A stretch of 64,000 nucleotides of DNA. Source: Candidatus Sulfopaludibacter sp. SbA3 (GTDB lineage: Bacteria > Acidobacteriota > Terriglobia > Bryobacterales > Bryobacteraceae). The position numbers and the translations under genes are program-made. Every line of letters starts with the position of its first letter. Within the stretch, counting starts at the first letter, position 1. Location: NCBI GenBank assembly GCA_945893365.1, contig CAMDED010000023.1, positions 1 through 64,000 on the forward strand, read 5' to 3'. Below, piece after piece: positions 34,602-44,173 of this stretch. The notes under the pieces were generated by a model. The model saw nothing but the letters and a program-made list of their open reading frames with translations. It was not told where the DNA came from and did not search any database.

Positions 34602-35294
34602 GTGTACTTCCAAGTGCTACAACTACGGCTAATCGCGGTCGTAAAGCAGCGGGTGCGATCGGGTGAGATGACCGAGCGGCGTCTGGCGCGTCTCACAGGA
34701 GTTTCGCAACCCCATATGCATAATGTGCTGAAAGGGGCCAGAATTCTCTCACCCGAAATTGCGGACCTGATTCTACGCCATTTGAATCTTTCCGTGGTGG
34801 ACTTGATACAGACCGGCGACCTGGCGGCAAGAATGCACGAAACTGCCGCGGATGACGTGCGATATTCCGAGATCCCGCTGCTTGAGGGCCGCATCGGGCC
34901 CGACTTTCCTTTTCTCGATAGGGAAAGTCCTGTGGAGCGGCATCCATTTCTTTCCTCACGCGTCTCAGGGCTCGATCGCCCGCTGACCGCCTATGTAGGC
35001 GCGGATCCACGGATGACGCATGAAGTGAGGGAAGGCGACCTCGTGCTTCTGGACCGGTCGGAGGATCGCCGCCGTTCCCCCTCGCCGGATGAGCTTTATG
35101 CGGTTCAGATCGACGGTCGTGGCCTCGTGCGCCGTATCCGGCTTTCCGGCAGCGGCCTAGCCCTGGTTGACTCGCAGGGAAATCACGACTTCATTTCCCT
35201 TGAAGAAGAGAATATCCTTAATATCGTGCGCGCAAGGATCGTTTGGCTTGGCCGCGAAATAGAGAGGACGCCCGATTGGAAAAAAACCGGCTGA
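34602..35294 (+). CDS. XRE-family regulator with LexA/S24-like C-terminal domain
   Basis: The start is placed at GTG 34602, preceded by GGGAG; the frame stays open upstream to 34434 without family similarity. The 230-aa product has an HTH at about 24-45 (TERRLARLTGVSQPHMHNVL) and an S24-like domain at about 125-215 (EGDLVLLDRS, ELYAVQIDGRGLVRRIRLSG). At the place where self-cleaving LexA/CI proteins have the catalytic Ser (GDSM) it reads GADPRM, and the catalytic Lys position reads Arg (VRRIR). The protein therefore probably binds DNA and dimerises but does not cleave itself. It overlaps the next gene, a likely partner. Confidence 0.75.
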   Translation: MYFQVLQLRLIAVVKQRVRSGEMTERRLARLTGVSQPHMHNVLKGARILSPEIADLILRHLNLSVVDLIQTGDLAARMHETAADDVRYSEIPLLEGRIGPDFPFLDRESPVERHPFLSSRVSGLDRPLTAYVGADPRMTHEVREGDLVLLDRSEDRRRSPSPDELYAVQIDGRGLVRRIRLSGSGLALVDSQGNHDFISLEEENILNIVRARIVWLGREIERTPDWKKTG

Positions 35295-35788
35295 AAAAAC
35301 TCGCCCTTAGGATAGACGCGCTCCCCGAACGCGACTCGCAGCTCGCCATGCGGGCGGCGGAGATTGACGTGCTGCGCCGCGCCGGCGCGGTGGATCTTCA
35401 TCGCATCTGCGCAAGCCTGGTGGAATCGATTAACTCTCTGCTTAAATCGGTTGTCGTGGAGCTCAGCCCCGAACGCTACTCCGGCGATTCGTTCCACGAC
35501 GACAAGCCGAATCTGCTGCAGATCAATCTCCGCGGCCGCCTCCTGATGATCGACTTCCGCGCCACCGAGACGTTAATCTCCAGCGAAGATTTCCGAGCGC
35601 CGTACATCCTGGAAGGCGCGGTTCGATCCCTGAATCAGGACTATCTCGACCGGGAGGCGATCGAAGAACAGTGCCTTTACTATTGCCTCGACCGGAAGAA
35701 TACGTGGCGGTTTTTCGACGCCCGCACCTACCGTACAGGTTTGGTAGACCAGGAATACCTCATCTCGCTGCTCGAACGCCTGGTTTGA
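35276..35788 (+). CDS. Uncharacterised partner protein of the XRE/S24 regulator
   Basis: The start is TTG at 35276, inside the previous gene's last 19 bases, with AGAGGA eight bases before it; the first in-frame alternative at 35243 has no ribosome site. The 170-aa soluble protein begins with basic residues (EKNRLKKLALRID), a helical AMRAAEIDVLRRAGAVDLHRI segment and ends RRSLNQ-like mixed alpha/beta sequence with CLYYCLDRKNTWRFFDARTY. No known domain is recognised. Translational coupling to the regulator suggests a shared function, such as an effector-sensing or antirepressor protein. Confidence 0.65.
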   Translation: MEKNRLKKLALRIDALPERDSQLAMRAAEIDVLRRAGAVDLHRICASLVESINSLLKSVVVELSPERYSGDSFHDDKPNLLQINLRGRLLMIDFRATETLISSEDFRAPYILEGAVRSLNQDYLDREAIEEQCLYYCLDRKNTWRFFDARTYRTGLVDQEYLISLLERLV

Positions 35789-35816
35789 GCAACGCCTGGT
35801 TTGAACAACGCCCGTC

Positions 35817-36749
35817 CTACCTCTTGCTCGTAATCACCGCCACCAGTTCCTTGACGGCGTCGGCGGACTTCTGGAGCAGCGCCTGCTCCTCGCCGCTTAG
35901 CTTGATCTGGTAGATTTGCTCGATACCCATTGCGCCAAGCTTGACGGGGACGCCTACAAACAATCCGTGAATCCCATACTCGCCTTCCAGATAGGCGCAG
36001 CATGGGAGAACTTTCTTCTTATCTTTGAGGATCGATTCCACCATTTCGATGGTGGCGGCCGACGGGGCATAATACGCGCTGCCCGTTTTCAGATGTTTCA
36101 CGATCTCCGCGCCGCCGTTCTGCGTGCGTGTCACAAGCGCGTCAAGAGTAGCCTTGTCGAGAAGTTCGGTGAGAGGAATACCGGAAACGTTGCTCAAGCG
36201 CACGAGCGGAACCATGGTGTCGCCGTGACCGCCGAGGACGACCGCGGTTACGTTCTCGACAGACACATTCAGCTCCCGGGCGATAAAAGTGCGGAAGCGG
36301 GCGGTGTCGAGGACGCCGGCCATCCCCACCACCCGATTCTTGCTGAACTTCGAAACCAGGTAGGCCGTCTGGCACATGGCGTCGAGCGGATTGGTGACGA
36401 CCACCAGGATACAGTTGGGCGAGTACTTCACAGCCTGCTCCGTCGCGGTCTTGACGACTTCGTAGTTCGCCATCAGGAGATCGTCGCGGCTCATGCCGGG
36501 CTTGCGCGGGAACCCGGCGGTGATCACGACGACATCCGAGTTCGCGGTCGGCTCATAGTCGTTCGCGCCGGTGATGAGCACATCGTAGCCCTGGACGGGA
36601 CCGGACTGCAGGAGGTCCAGTCCTTTCCCCTGAGGAACGCCTTCGACGACATCGACCAGAACGACGTCGGCGAGCTCCTTTTCAGCTACGCGCAAAGCGC
36701 AGTTCGCGCCGACATTTCCGGCGCCCACAACGGTTACTTTCTTTCTCAA
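35817..36749 (-). CDS. mdh: Malate dehydrogenase, LDH-like type
   Basis: The 310-aa protein shows the NAD-binding [10 protein letters not shown] at the start, the substrate-binding arginines Arg82 and Arg88 in [14 protein letters not shown], Arg151 in [10 protein letters not shown] and the catalytic His175 in [11 protein letters not shown]. The Arg at the specificity loop distinguishes malate from lactate dehydrogenase. It interconverts malate and oxaloacetate in the TCA cycle, the same pathway as sdhAB elsewhere in the window. It stands alone on the minus strand. Confidence 0.95.
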   Translation of the reverse strand: MRKKVTVVGAGNVGANCALRVAEKELADVVLVDVVEGVPQGKGLDLLQSGPVQGYDVLITGANDYEPTANSDVVVITAGFPRKPGMSRDDLLMANYEVVKTATEQAVKYSPNCILVVVTNPLDAMCQTAYLVSKFSKNRVVGMAGVLDTARFRTFIARELNVSVENVTAVVLGGHGDTMVPLVRLSNVSGIPLTELLDKATLDALVTRTQNGGAEIVKHLKTGSAYYAPSAATIEMVESILKDKKKVLPCCAYLEGEYGIHGLFVGVPVKLGAMGIEQIYQIKLSGEEQALLQKSADAVKELVAVITSKR

Positions 36750-36843
36750 AGCGGATGCTCCTTACGAGAATTGATGGATTGAGGCCTCCACAATTATAGC
36801 GTCAGGGCCCGCTGAAGGCTCGACTTGCGGGAGCCCCGGCGCG

Positions 36844-39427
36844 TCATTCGCGCAATGCTTGCGCGGGATCGATCGAAATCGCGCGCCGGCCCGGAATGAG
36901 GCAGGCTAGCAGCGCCACCCCGAATAACACACCGGCTGCCGACAGGTATGTGGCAACGTCCGTCGGCTGGATTCCGTAGAGGAGCGTGGCCGTCAGCTTC
37001 GATGCGACTACCGCGAGTGCAATGCCAGCCGCTGTCCCAGCGACCGTTAATACACCTCCGGCGCGCAGGATTTCACCCACGATCTGAGCAGGCCGCGCGC
37101 CAAGCGCTATCCGAATTCCGATTTCCCGTGAGCGTTGCGACACCATATACGCCATGACGCCGTATAGCCCGATCGCCGCGAGCGTGAGAGCCATCATCGA
37201 GAACAGGGTGACAAGCAGCGCGCGAAATCGCGTCTGAGATAGCGCGCCTTGAAGCGCGTCCGTCAGCGGCCGAACCGAATAAACGGGGCGTGAAGGGTCG
37301 AGCGTCCGCATCGCCTCCCGCACGGCGTTGGCCATGGCCGCGGGGTTGCGGGTCTGAACAAGGATCTCGGAATCGGGCCAATACCGAAGAAACCCGCATC
37401 CATAGATGAGCGGCTGCGGCTCCTTGCCATGACCATCTTCCCGCGCATCGGCCACAACGCCCACAATTCTCGTTTCGCCGTCACCCTGAGGGCCTCCGAG
37501 AATCGTCCGGCCAATCGGGTCTCTCCGCTGAAGATGGCGATCGGCGAAGCTCCGGTTCACCAGAGCCTCGAACGCTTGCGTGGGATCGGTGCTCATGCGG
37601 CAGGTTCGACCCTCGACAATAGGAATCCCGACGGTTTGAAAATATCCCGCGGTGACCATGCGCCACGTCGCGAAGGACAGCGTCCCGTCCGGAGCCGGCT
37701 CGCCGCCGATTTGAAACTCTCGCGGCCAAGCCGGATTTGCGCCTGGAAGCCCGGTGGACATGGAAGCGGATTGAACGCCGGGCACGGATAAGAGCGCGTC
37801 GAGCGTTCGCTGGTGCCGCTCGATCGCCGCGCCGGGCGGCTCGCTAAAGCTCGCGCCTACACGAAGCGCGAGAACGTTCTCCGGGCGGAATCCGAGAGGC
37901 GCTTCCTCGAGCCTCATGAGACTTCGCATAAACAGTCCGGCGCCGATCAGCAGCGCGGTTGCCAGGGCGAGCTGCGCGGAAACCAGAAAACGCGGCAGCC
38001 GCTGCCTGCTTCCGGCAACCCTGCTTCCTCCACCGATCGCCGCGCCACTCGAGGCCGGCCGGAAAGTTTGAAGAATGGGGGCAAGCGAAAATAAAACCGC
38101 TGCCAGAAAACTGACGGCGGCCACCAGCGCGAGGCTTCTCGCGTCCACGGCGAGCTCGTCGATGCGCGGTATATCGGGAAGCTGTGTACGAAGAAAGCCT
38201 ATCCCGGCAAACACCGCGGCCATTCCAAGAACGCCTCCGGCAAGCGCGTAGACCAGTCCCTCGGCGAAGAGCTGGCGGGCAATGGCGGCGCGCCCGGCGC
38301 CGAGCGAACAGCGGGTGGCGATCTCAGCGGAGCGGCTGTTGAGCCGCGCCAGCAGCAGGCACGCAACGTTCGAGCACGCGATCAGAAGGAGCAGGCTGAC
38401 TGAGCCGAGCAAAAGTCCGAGGGCAAGCCGGACCTTCCCTACTACCCGGTCCTTCAGCGGCTCCACCAGGACGCCCCACCCGGAATCGGTCTTCGGATAC
38501 TGTTCGGCCAGCTTCTGCTGTACCGCCGTCAGATCCGCCTGCGCCCGCTCCAAGGTCACGTCTTGCTTGAGGCGGCCGACGGCGGCATAGAACCGGGCCT
38601 CGCGGATCTGCAAGAGAACTCGATTAGCCTGTTTCGGCGTCCAGACTTCCGTCGAAATATCCGGATAATGGAACGCTCGAGGCATGACGCCCACGATTAG
38701 TGTAACTCCGGCCCGTCAGGGTGAGGCCCCGTCCGAGAACGCCGGGATCGGCCGCGAACCGGCGCCGCCAAAGGGCGTCGCCGATCACAATCGACGGAGG
38801 TCCGCCAAAACGCTCCTCATCCACATTGAAAGCCCGGCCTAACGCTGGCGGCGCCTTGAGGACGGAAAAAAATCCTGGCGACACGAAGGCGGCGGAGATT
38901 CGCTCCGGCAATACACCGGTCGTGTCCGTCAGCGTGTCGACGTGGCTACCGGCGATCGCCTCGAAAGTCCTGCTGAGGCGCCGCAAGTCTTCCAGCCGTC
39001 CGGGTGAGACGGGCACGCGGCTGCCGAGGTCGGCCAGCCTCGTGTCATGCACCGCCATCAGCCGCTCGGAATCCGGGTAGGGAAGCGCGCGTATAAGAAC
39101 CGTGTCGATCAACGAGAATATGGCGCTGCTCGCGCCGATGCCAAGCGCCAGCGTGAGAATGACCGTGGCCGCGAAGGCCGGCATCCGTGTCACCATGCGG
39201 GCCGCGTACCGGAAATCCCGCAGCCACGCCTCGATTCGCGGCCATCCCCACGCCGCCCGCGCATCTTCGAGCAGCAGGGCCGTGTTCCCGAACTGGCGGC
39301 GCGCGGCGTGCGGATCGCTCGTCGCGGAAGCCTTCATTTCGAGATGGGTTTCGATCTCTTCGTGCAAGCCGGCGCCGATATCGTTGCGGCGAAGCAGCCC
39401 CGCCAGTTTCCTCAACAATTCAGTCAT
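36844..39427 (-). pseudogene. ADOP-type FtsX/MacB-like permease, single frameshift
   Basis: Two minus frames make one full-length ADOP permease of about 860 aa. 39427-38624 has the ADOP prefix helix (LLRKLAGLLRRNDIGAGLHE), the first membrane span and the first periplasmic MacB domain to LTLTGRSYT. 38694-36844 continues with IVGVMPRAFHYP, three spans, the second periplasmic domain, REIGIRIALGARPAQIV and the final RRAISIDPAQALRE. One extra base near 38698 (TACACTAATCGTG) breaks the frame. ADOP proteins work with a separate ABC ATPase to expel compounds or act on envelope proteins. The gene follows its PadR regulator in one operon. A sequencing error is a possible alternative. Confidence 0.82.
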
Positions 39428-39436
39428 TGTTCCCTC

Positions 39437-39763
39437 CTATACGGGTTGAATCACACGGCGGATCGCGGCCATCGCCCGCTCGAACTCGCGAACCTCCGCG
39501 ACCAGTTGTTTGCGGCCCGCGGGCGTGAACGTGTAGTACCTCGCCCGGTGTTTGTTCTCCGTCTGCCGCCATTCGGCCTTTACCCAACCCTTAAGCAGCA
39601 TGCGCTGCAAGGCCGGGCAGAGCGAACCTTCCTCCACCTGCAGGACGTCCCCCGTGACTTGCTGGATGTGCAGGGCGATACCATAGCCGTGCTGCGCGCC
39701 CAGAAGCGCGAGCGACTTGAGGATTAGCATGTACAGAGTGCCGGGAGGGATTTCGGTTCGCAT
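39437..39763 (-). CDS. PadR-family transcriptional repressor
   Basis: The 108-aa protein has the PadR winged helix: PPGTLYMLILKSLALLGAQHGYGIALHIQ, then EEGSLCPALQRMLLKGWVKAEW and RYYTFTPAGRKQLVAE. It is the short form without a long C-terminal coiled coil, as in the many acidobacterial PadR proteins that precede ADOP permeases. Its stop lies 10 bases before the ADOP start. It probably represses both genes by binding the palindrome directly upstream of its own start. Confidence 0.93.
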   Translation of the reverse strand: MRTEIPPGTLYMLILKSLALLGAQHGYGIALHIQQVTGDVLQVEEGSLCPALQRMLLKGWVKAEWRQTENKHRARYYTFTPAGRKQLVAEVREFERAMAAIRRVIQPV

Positions 39764-39767
39764 TCGT

Positions 39768-39794
39768 ATAGTTAGACTACCATAGTCTAACTAT
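39768..39794. promoter_or_regulatory. Perfect palindromic operator upstream of padR
   Basis: ATAGTTAGACTA (39768-39779) and its exact complement TAGTCTAACTAT (39783-39794) are 12-bp arms separated by three bases. The site begins five bases before the PadR start codon on the minus strand, so a bound dimer would cover the leader or promoter. Its AT-rich content stands out from the local GC-rich DNA. Autoregulation by PadR is the natural reading. Confidence 0.7.
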
Positions 39795-39897
39795 GGTTAG
39801 CTCGCACGGGAAGGCCGCCGCGGCGCGCGGCCCGCGGCGCCTGCTCGCGATTCTGCCACCGGGCGCACTGGCGGAGGGCCACTTGGACGATGCCGAT

Positions 39898-40140
39898 GGA
39901 GACGTGCGCAACATGGCTAACGCCTTGCTCCCTCACTGCGAACGGCTATTCGCATTCCTGGAGGTCGAGGGAGTGGAGCCGGCCAACAATGTAGCCGAAA
40001 CGGGCCTACGCACGGCTGTGCAATGGCGCAAGATTAGCTTCGGCAACCGGAGCCGCAACGGCGAAATCGCCATTGCCCGCCTGCTTACGGTCTCTCAAAC
40101 CTGCAAGAGACAACAGCGTCGCGTGTTGGCTGCCTCACTG
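39898..40140 (+). pseudogene. IS66-type transposase, C-terminal fragment
   Basis: The plus frame contains NALLPHCERLFAFLEVEGVE, PANNVAETGLRTAVQWRKIS, FGNRSRNGEIAIARLLTVSQ and TCKRQQRRVL. This is the conserved end of IS66-like transposases (NNxAERALRxxVxWRKxSFG), including the last catalytic Glu in VAETGLR. The start of the gene is absent and the end runs into unrelated sequence. A TTGGCGA/TCGCCAA inverted repeat at 40204-40223 may mark a border. It is a dead remnant between padR and tesA. Confidence 0.75.
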
Positions 40141-40249
40141 ACGCGGTACGCCGCCACCGCCGCCGGACCGCCCCGCCATGTCTGCGCTCGCCACGGGGAA
40201 GGGTTGGCGACGCCGTTCGCCAAGACTGGAACAACCAAGCGCCCCGGGG

Positions 40250-40885
40250 TCAGTTCTTCTTCAGCAGCGGTTCGAGCGCGCGCAGGACCGTCAGCGCGAC
40301 CCGCTCCGCGCCTTTGGCATTGGGATGAATGCCATCCGAGCTCATTAGGCCCGGAACAAGCGCTACATCCACCAGCAGAAACGGAATCAGCTTCAGGCCG
40401 TACTTTTTCGCCAGTTCCGGATAAATCTGTTCGAAGGGTCTGATGTAGTCCGAACCGTAGTTCGGGGGCAGCGTCATCCCGGCAAGCACGATCGTCACAC
40501 CCGGTTTGCGCAACGCGACAATCATCTTTTCGAGGTTCGCGCGTGTCGCCGTGACGGGCAATCCACGGAGGCCGTCATTTCCTCCGAATTCGAGAACTAC
40601 CACGCGCGGCTTGTGCGCGATCACGTTCGCCACGCGCGCAAGGCCGTCGGTGGTCGTGTCCCCGGGGACGCCTTCGTTGACGACGCGATAACGGTAGCCG
40701 CGCGCGTTGAGATCCCTCTGCAGGAACTCCGGGAACGACTCGCCGGGGCGGCCCGCGGTGAGGCTGTCGCCGAACGCCACGATTACCGGCCTTGTGTCGG
40801 CCGGCCTTGCGTCCGCGGGCCTCCCATCGGATCCAAGAATCGCCACGGGCGCGAGTGAAAGTGCGAACAGGAGGAGGCGCGGCAT
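40250..40885 (-). CDS. tesA: GDSL/SGNH lipase-acyl-CoA thioesterase I/arylesterase, periplasmic
   Basis: The start is placed at the ATG at 40885 (MPRLLLFALSLAPVAILG), which opens a signal peptide; the longer frame has no such feature. The 211-aa protein is a SGNH hydrolase: block I AFGDSLTAG with nucleophile Ser41, block III FGGNDGLRG with Asn, and block V SSDGIHPNAKG with the Asp and His of the triad. It would hydrolyse acyl esters or acyl-CoA in the periplasm. It is divergent to ybbA-ybbP with only 11 bases between the starts, the same layout as in E. coli, which supports the name. Confidence 0.88.
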   Translation of the reverse strand: MPRLLLFALSLAPVAILGSDGRPADARPADTRPVIVAFGDSLTAGRPGESFPEFLQRDLNARGYRYRVVNEGVPGDTTTDGLARVANVIAHKPRVVVLEFGGNDGLRGLPVTATRANLEKMIVALRKPGVTIVLAGMTLPPNYGSDYIRPFEQIYPELAKKYGLKLIPFLLVDVALVPGLMSSDGIHPNAKGAERVALTVLRALEPLLKKN

Positions 40886-40896
40886 CGTTACTAGAT

Positions 40897-41616
40897 ATGA
40901 TGACAGAAGTGACCTTAACGATTCCCCGGCCGATGGTGCAGGCAAGAGCGGTGAACAAGACGATCCGGAACGGCTCGCACCGCGTCGAAATTCTCAAAAG
41001 TATCGACCTCAGTATTCCCGCCGGACAATTTGTCGCCATCATGGGCGCTTCGGGCAGCGGAAAGAGCACCCTCCTCGGACTCCTGGCCGGTCTCGACACG
41101 CCCTCGAGCGGAAGCATCATTCTTGATGGCGAGGAAATCTCGCACCTCGAGGAGGACGCGCTCGCGCAGTTGCGGGGACGCAAGATCGGCTTCGTGTTTC
41201 AGTCTTACCAGTTGATTCCCACGCTGACCGCGGAGGAGAACGTGCTGCTGCCGATGGAGCTATCCGGGAACGGCGACGACCCGGGGCGGGCGCGGGAACT
41301 GCTCGATCACGTGGGACTTTCGGAAAGACGTCATCACTATCCGGTTCAGCTCTCGGGCGGTGAACAGCAGCGCGTGGCGCTCGCTCGCGCCTTCATGGTC
41401 CGTCCTCCCATTCTGATGGCCGACGAGCCCACGGGAAACCTGGATACCGCGAACGGCCGCCACGTGCTCGACTTGCTCCTCGGCCTGAACCGGCACGAAA
41501 AGACGACCCTGTTGCTCGTCACCCACGATCGTGAACTGGCTGCGAATGCGGACCGCCGCGTCTCGCTTCGCGACGGAGAAGTAGTTGGCGACGAACTCCA
41601 GGCCCGCGATGAATAA
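40897..41616 (+). CDS. ybbA: ABC transporter ATP-binding protein, YbbA/LolD type
   Basis: Starting at ATG 40897 (a second ATG follows at once), the 239-aa ATPase has Walker A GASGSGKST, Q-loop FQSYQLIPTLTAEEN, signature LSGGEQQRVALARAF, Walker B ILMADEPTGNLD and the H-loop His in LLLVTHDRELA. This is the MacB/LolD subfamily, which moves no solute through a channel but drives a large extracytoplasmic permease. The permease gene overlaps its stop by eight bases. Together with the divergent tesA it forms the conserved tesA-ybbAP set. Confidence 0.93.
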   Translation: MMTEVTLTIPRPMVQARAVNKTIRNGSHRVEILKSIDLSIPAGQFVAIMGASGSGKSTLLGLLAGLDTPSSGSIILDGEEISHLEEDALAQLRGRKIGFVFQSYQLIPTLTAEENVLLPMELSGNGDDPGRARELLDHVGLSERRHHYPVQLSGGEQQRVALARAFMVRPPILMADEPTGNLDTANGRHVLDLLLGLNRHEKTTLLLVTHDRELAANADRRVSLRDGEVVGDELQARDE

Positions 41617-44158
41617 GCCGCTGCCGTGGCGAACGGCCGCGAAGATCGCGTCGCGGGAGCTGCGCGCGTCTCCGGGGAAATTCCTCTTTGTCATCCTGGC
41701 TGTCGCCGCGGGCGTGGGCGCGCTCAGCGGCGTGCGGGGTTTCAGCATGGCCGCCCGAAGCATGTTGCTGCGCGATGCCCGGAAACTGATGGCGGCGGAC
41801 GTGATGATGCGCTTGCGGGAAGCGCCCTCGGCGGGAGCCCAACAAGCCCTGCTCGACGAGCTTTCCGCCAAAGGAATTGCGCGGACCACCATCACCGAGA
41901 CCATTTCCATGAGCGCGACCGCGGCTTCGCCCGTGCCTCTAATGGTCACCATTAAAGCTGTCGACCCGCAGGTTTATCCTTACTATGGAGCGGTCACCCT
42001 TGCACCGCCGCAAACGCTTGCCGGGGCTCTCGGCGCGGACACCGTGGCAGCCTCCGACGATCTGATGCAGCGTCTGAAGACAGGCGTCGGGCAGACGCTG
42101 CGTTTGGGCGGGAAGGACTTCCGGATCGTGGCCGCGCTCGTGTCGGAGCAGGACAGGCTCTCGGGAAATCCCATGACGGGCGCGCGCATACTGATGTCGC
42201 GGGACGCCCTGGAGCGCACCGGCCTGATCGGACCCGGAAGCCGGGCGCAGAACCGTCTGCTGTTTCGCCTTCCCGCGGCGGCCGGCGTTGAGGACGTCAA
42301 GAACCGTTTACAGAAAGCCTTCCCCGGCGCGCAGGTGATCGACTATCGCGAAACGAACCCCAACCTCACGCGCGGTCTCGATTCCGCCACCGTGTTTCTG
42401 AGTCTGGTCAGTCTGATCGCTCTCATCGTGGGATCGCTCGGCGTCGCCATGGCCATGCACTCCCACCTGCAGCAGAAGATGGACACCATCGCGATCATGA
42501 AATCGATCGGCGCGCGCTCCGGGCAGATCATGCGGATCTATCTGCTGCAAACCGTCTGGCTGGGCTTGGCCGGCGGTGTGCTGGGAATCGCGCTGGGCGC
42601 GGGCGTGCAGCGGGCGTTTCCGGTCCTGATCCGGCGGTTCTTCGATCAGACGCCCGATATCACGTGGAGCTGGACGTTCGTCGCGCAAGGTTTGACGGCG
42701 GGTTTGGCCTCCACCGTGCTTTTCACGCTACCCGCGCTGCTGCGCGTGCGGCACGTGCGCCCGGTGCTGGTGTTGCGGCGGGAAATGGAAGAGACCACGT
42801 CCGCATCCGGATTCGGGAAGCGCGCGAAATCAATGGCTGCCACGGGAGTGCCGCTGATTCTGGGCTTCGGCTTGATCGCCGTGTGGATCGGCAATTCGTG
42901 GCGGATCGGCGGTTACTTTACCGGCGGGCTGCTGGTGAGTTTACTGGCGCTCTCGGCGGTGGCGTGGCTGCTGCTGCGGGGCCTGCGCTGGTTTCTCCGC
43001 GTCTCGCCTTGGAAGCTGCCGTCCACGCTGCGTCACGGCATTGCGAATCTCTACCGTCCCGGTAATCAGGCCCAGCCCGTGCTCGTGTCGCTCGGCGTGG
43101 GCGTGATGTTTACCCTGACTGTGTTTCTGGTTCAGCGTTCGATTGTGGGCGATATCGTCGCGAAAGCGCCTCCCGGCACGCCGAACGTTTTCTTCCTGGA
43201 CGTTCGCGGCGAGCAGGTTAGGGACCTAATCGCACTGGTCCAAAAACAAGCGGGCGTCGACGGCAGGATGGAACTCGCTCCCTCGATCGCGGCGCGGCTG
43301 ATCGCCGTCAACGGGACGGCGGTCGAGAAACATCCGAATGAAGATGTGAGGCGGCGTTTCGCCCGGCCGGTTCCGGCCACCTGGTCCGATGCCAAGCCCG
43401 CGGGCGCCGAGGTTCTGAGGGGTGCGTGGTGGGCGGCGGGCAGCGCCGGGGAAGAGGTGGCTGTCGCGGAGCGCCTCGCGCGGCAGCTGGCCGTCGAGCC
43501 GGGCGGTTTTCTCGACTTTACGGCGGGCGGCCGCTCGATCCACGCGCGCGTTGCTTCCGTATTTCGAACCGGACCTTCAGCGGGCGCCCGGTACGAATTG
43601 GCGTTCACGCCGAAAGCTCTCGAAAGCATCCCCGCGATTTGGAGCGGCGGCGTGCGAGTGAAGGCCGCGAACGTCGCTGCGTTGCAGCGGGCGGCGTACG
43701 AACGCTATCCCACCGTGACCGTGATCAACATGGCCGACATGCTCGAGATTGTCCAGGGCGTGGTCGATCAGATCGCGCTCGTGATCCGGTTTCTCTCGGG
43801 CTTTGCGATTCTTGCGGGAGTGGTGATTCTGGCGTCGAGCGTGGCCGGAACCCGCTTTCGCAGAATTCGCGAAGTCGTGATCCTCAAGACGCTCGGCGCG
43901 ACCCGTGCACGCGTTGCCGGAATCTTTTCGGTCGAATTTCTCATCTTAGGGACAGTGGCGGGCGTCATGGGCGGTTTGCTCGGCAGCGCATTTGCCAGCC
44001 TTCTGATGAAACGGCTGCTCGATATGTACGTTCGCTTCGACTGGATCGCGGTTGCGGTAACCGTGGCGGCGTCCGCGCTGATTGCGAACGGAGCCGGGTG
44101 GCTCGCGAGCTTCCGGATACTGGGGCAGAAGCCGCTCGAAGTGCTGCGAGGGGAATAG
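41609..44158 (+). CDS. ybbP: ABC permease with two FtsX domains, YbbP type
   Basis: The ATG at 41609 gives 849 aa; a TTG at 41585 is in frame but within the ATPase gene. The first span (FLFVILAVAAGVGALSGVRG) is followed by a periplasmic domain of about 220 residues, three spans with AIMKSIGARSGQIMRIYLL, a central pair of spans, a second periplasmic domain, and three final spans with VVILKTLGATRARVAGIF and FRILGQKPLEVLRGE. The ten-span double-FtsX layout is typical of YbbP rather than LolC/E or MacB. Known homologues are thought to act on envelope lipids or hydrophobic compounds; the exact substrate is unproven. Confidence 0.9.
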   Translation: MNKPLPWRTAAKIASRELRASPGKFLFVILAVAAGVGALSGVRGFSMAARSMLLRDARKLMAADVMMRLREAPSAGAQQALLDELSAKGIARTTITETISMSATAASPVPLMVTIKAVDPQVYPYYGAVTLAPPQTLAGALGADTVAASDDLMQRLKTGVGQTLRLGGKDFRIVAALVSEQDRLSGNPMTGARILMSRDALERTGLIGPGSRAQNRLLFRLPAAAGVEDVKNRLQKAFPGAQVIDYRETNPNLTRGLDSATVFLSLVSLIALIVGSLGVAMAMHSHLQQKMDTIAIMKSIGARSGQIMRIYLLQTVWLGLAGGVLGIALGAGVQRAFPVLIRRFFDQTPDITWSWTFVAQGLTAGLASTVLFTLPALLRVRHVRPVLVLRREMEETTSASGFGKRAKSMAATGVPLILGFGLIAVWIGNSWRIGGYFTGGLLVSLLALSAVAWLLLRGLRWFLRVSPWKLPSTLRHGIANLYRPGNQAQPVLVSLGVGVMFTLTVFLVQRSIVGDIVAKAPPGTPNVFFLDVRGEQVRDLIALVQKQAGVDGRMELAPSIAARLIAVNGTAVEKHPNEDVRRRFARPVPATWSDAKPAGAEVLRGAWWAAGSAGEEVAVAERLARQLAVEPGGFLDFTAGGRSIHARVASVFRTGPSAGARYELAFTPKALESIPAIWSGGVRVKAANVAALQRAAYERYPTVTVINMADMLEIVQGVVDQIALVIRFLSGFAILAGVVILASSVAGTRFRRIREVVILKTLGATRARVAGIFSVEFLILGTVAGVMGGLLGSAFASLLMKRLLDMYVRFDWIAVAVTVAASALIANGAGWLASFRILGQKPLEVLRGE

Positions 44159-44173
44159 GGGAGCATAGGAATC

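Noticed and set aside
41260-41952. A minus-strand frame of 230 codons
   Set aside because: Antisense to ybbA/ybbP with no motif.
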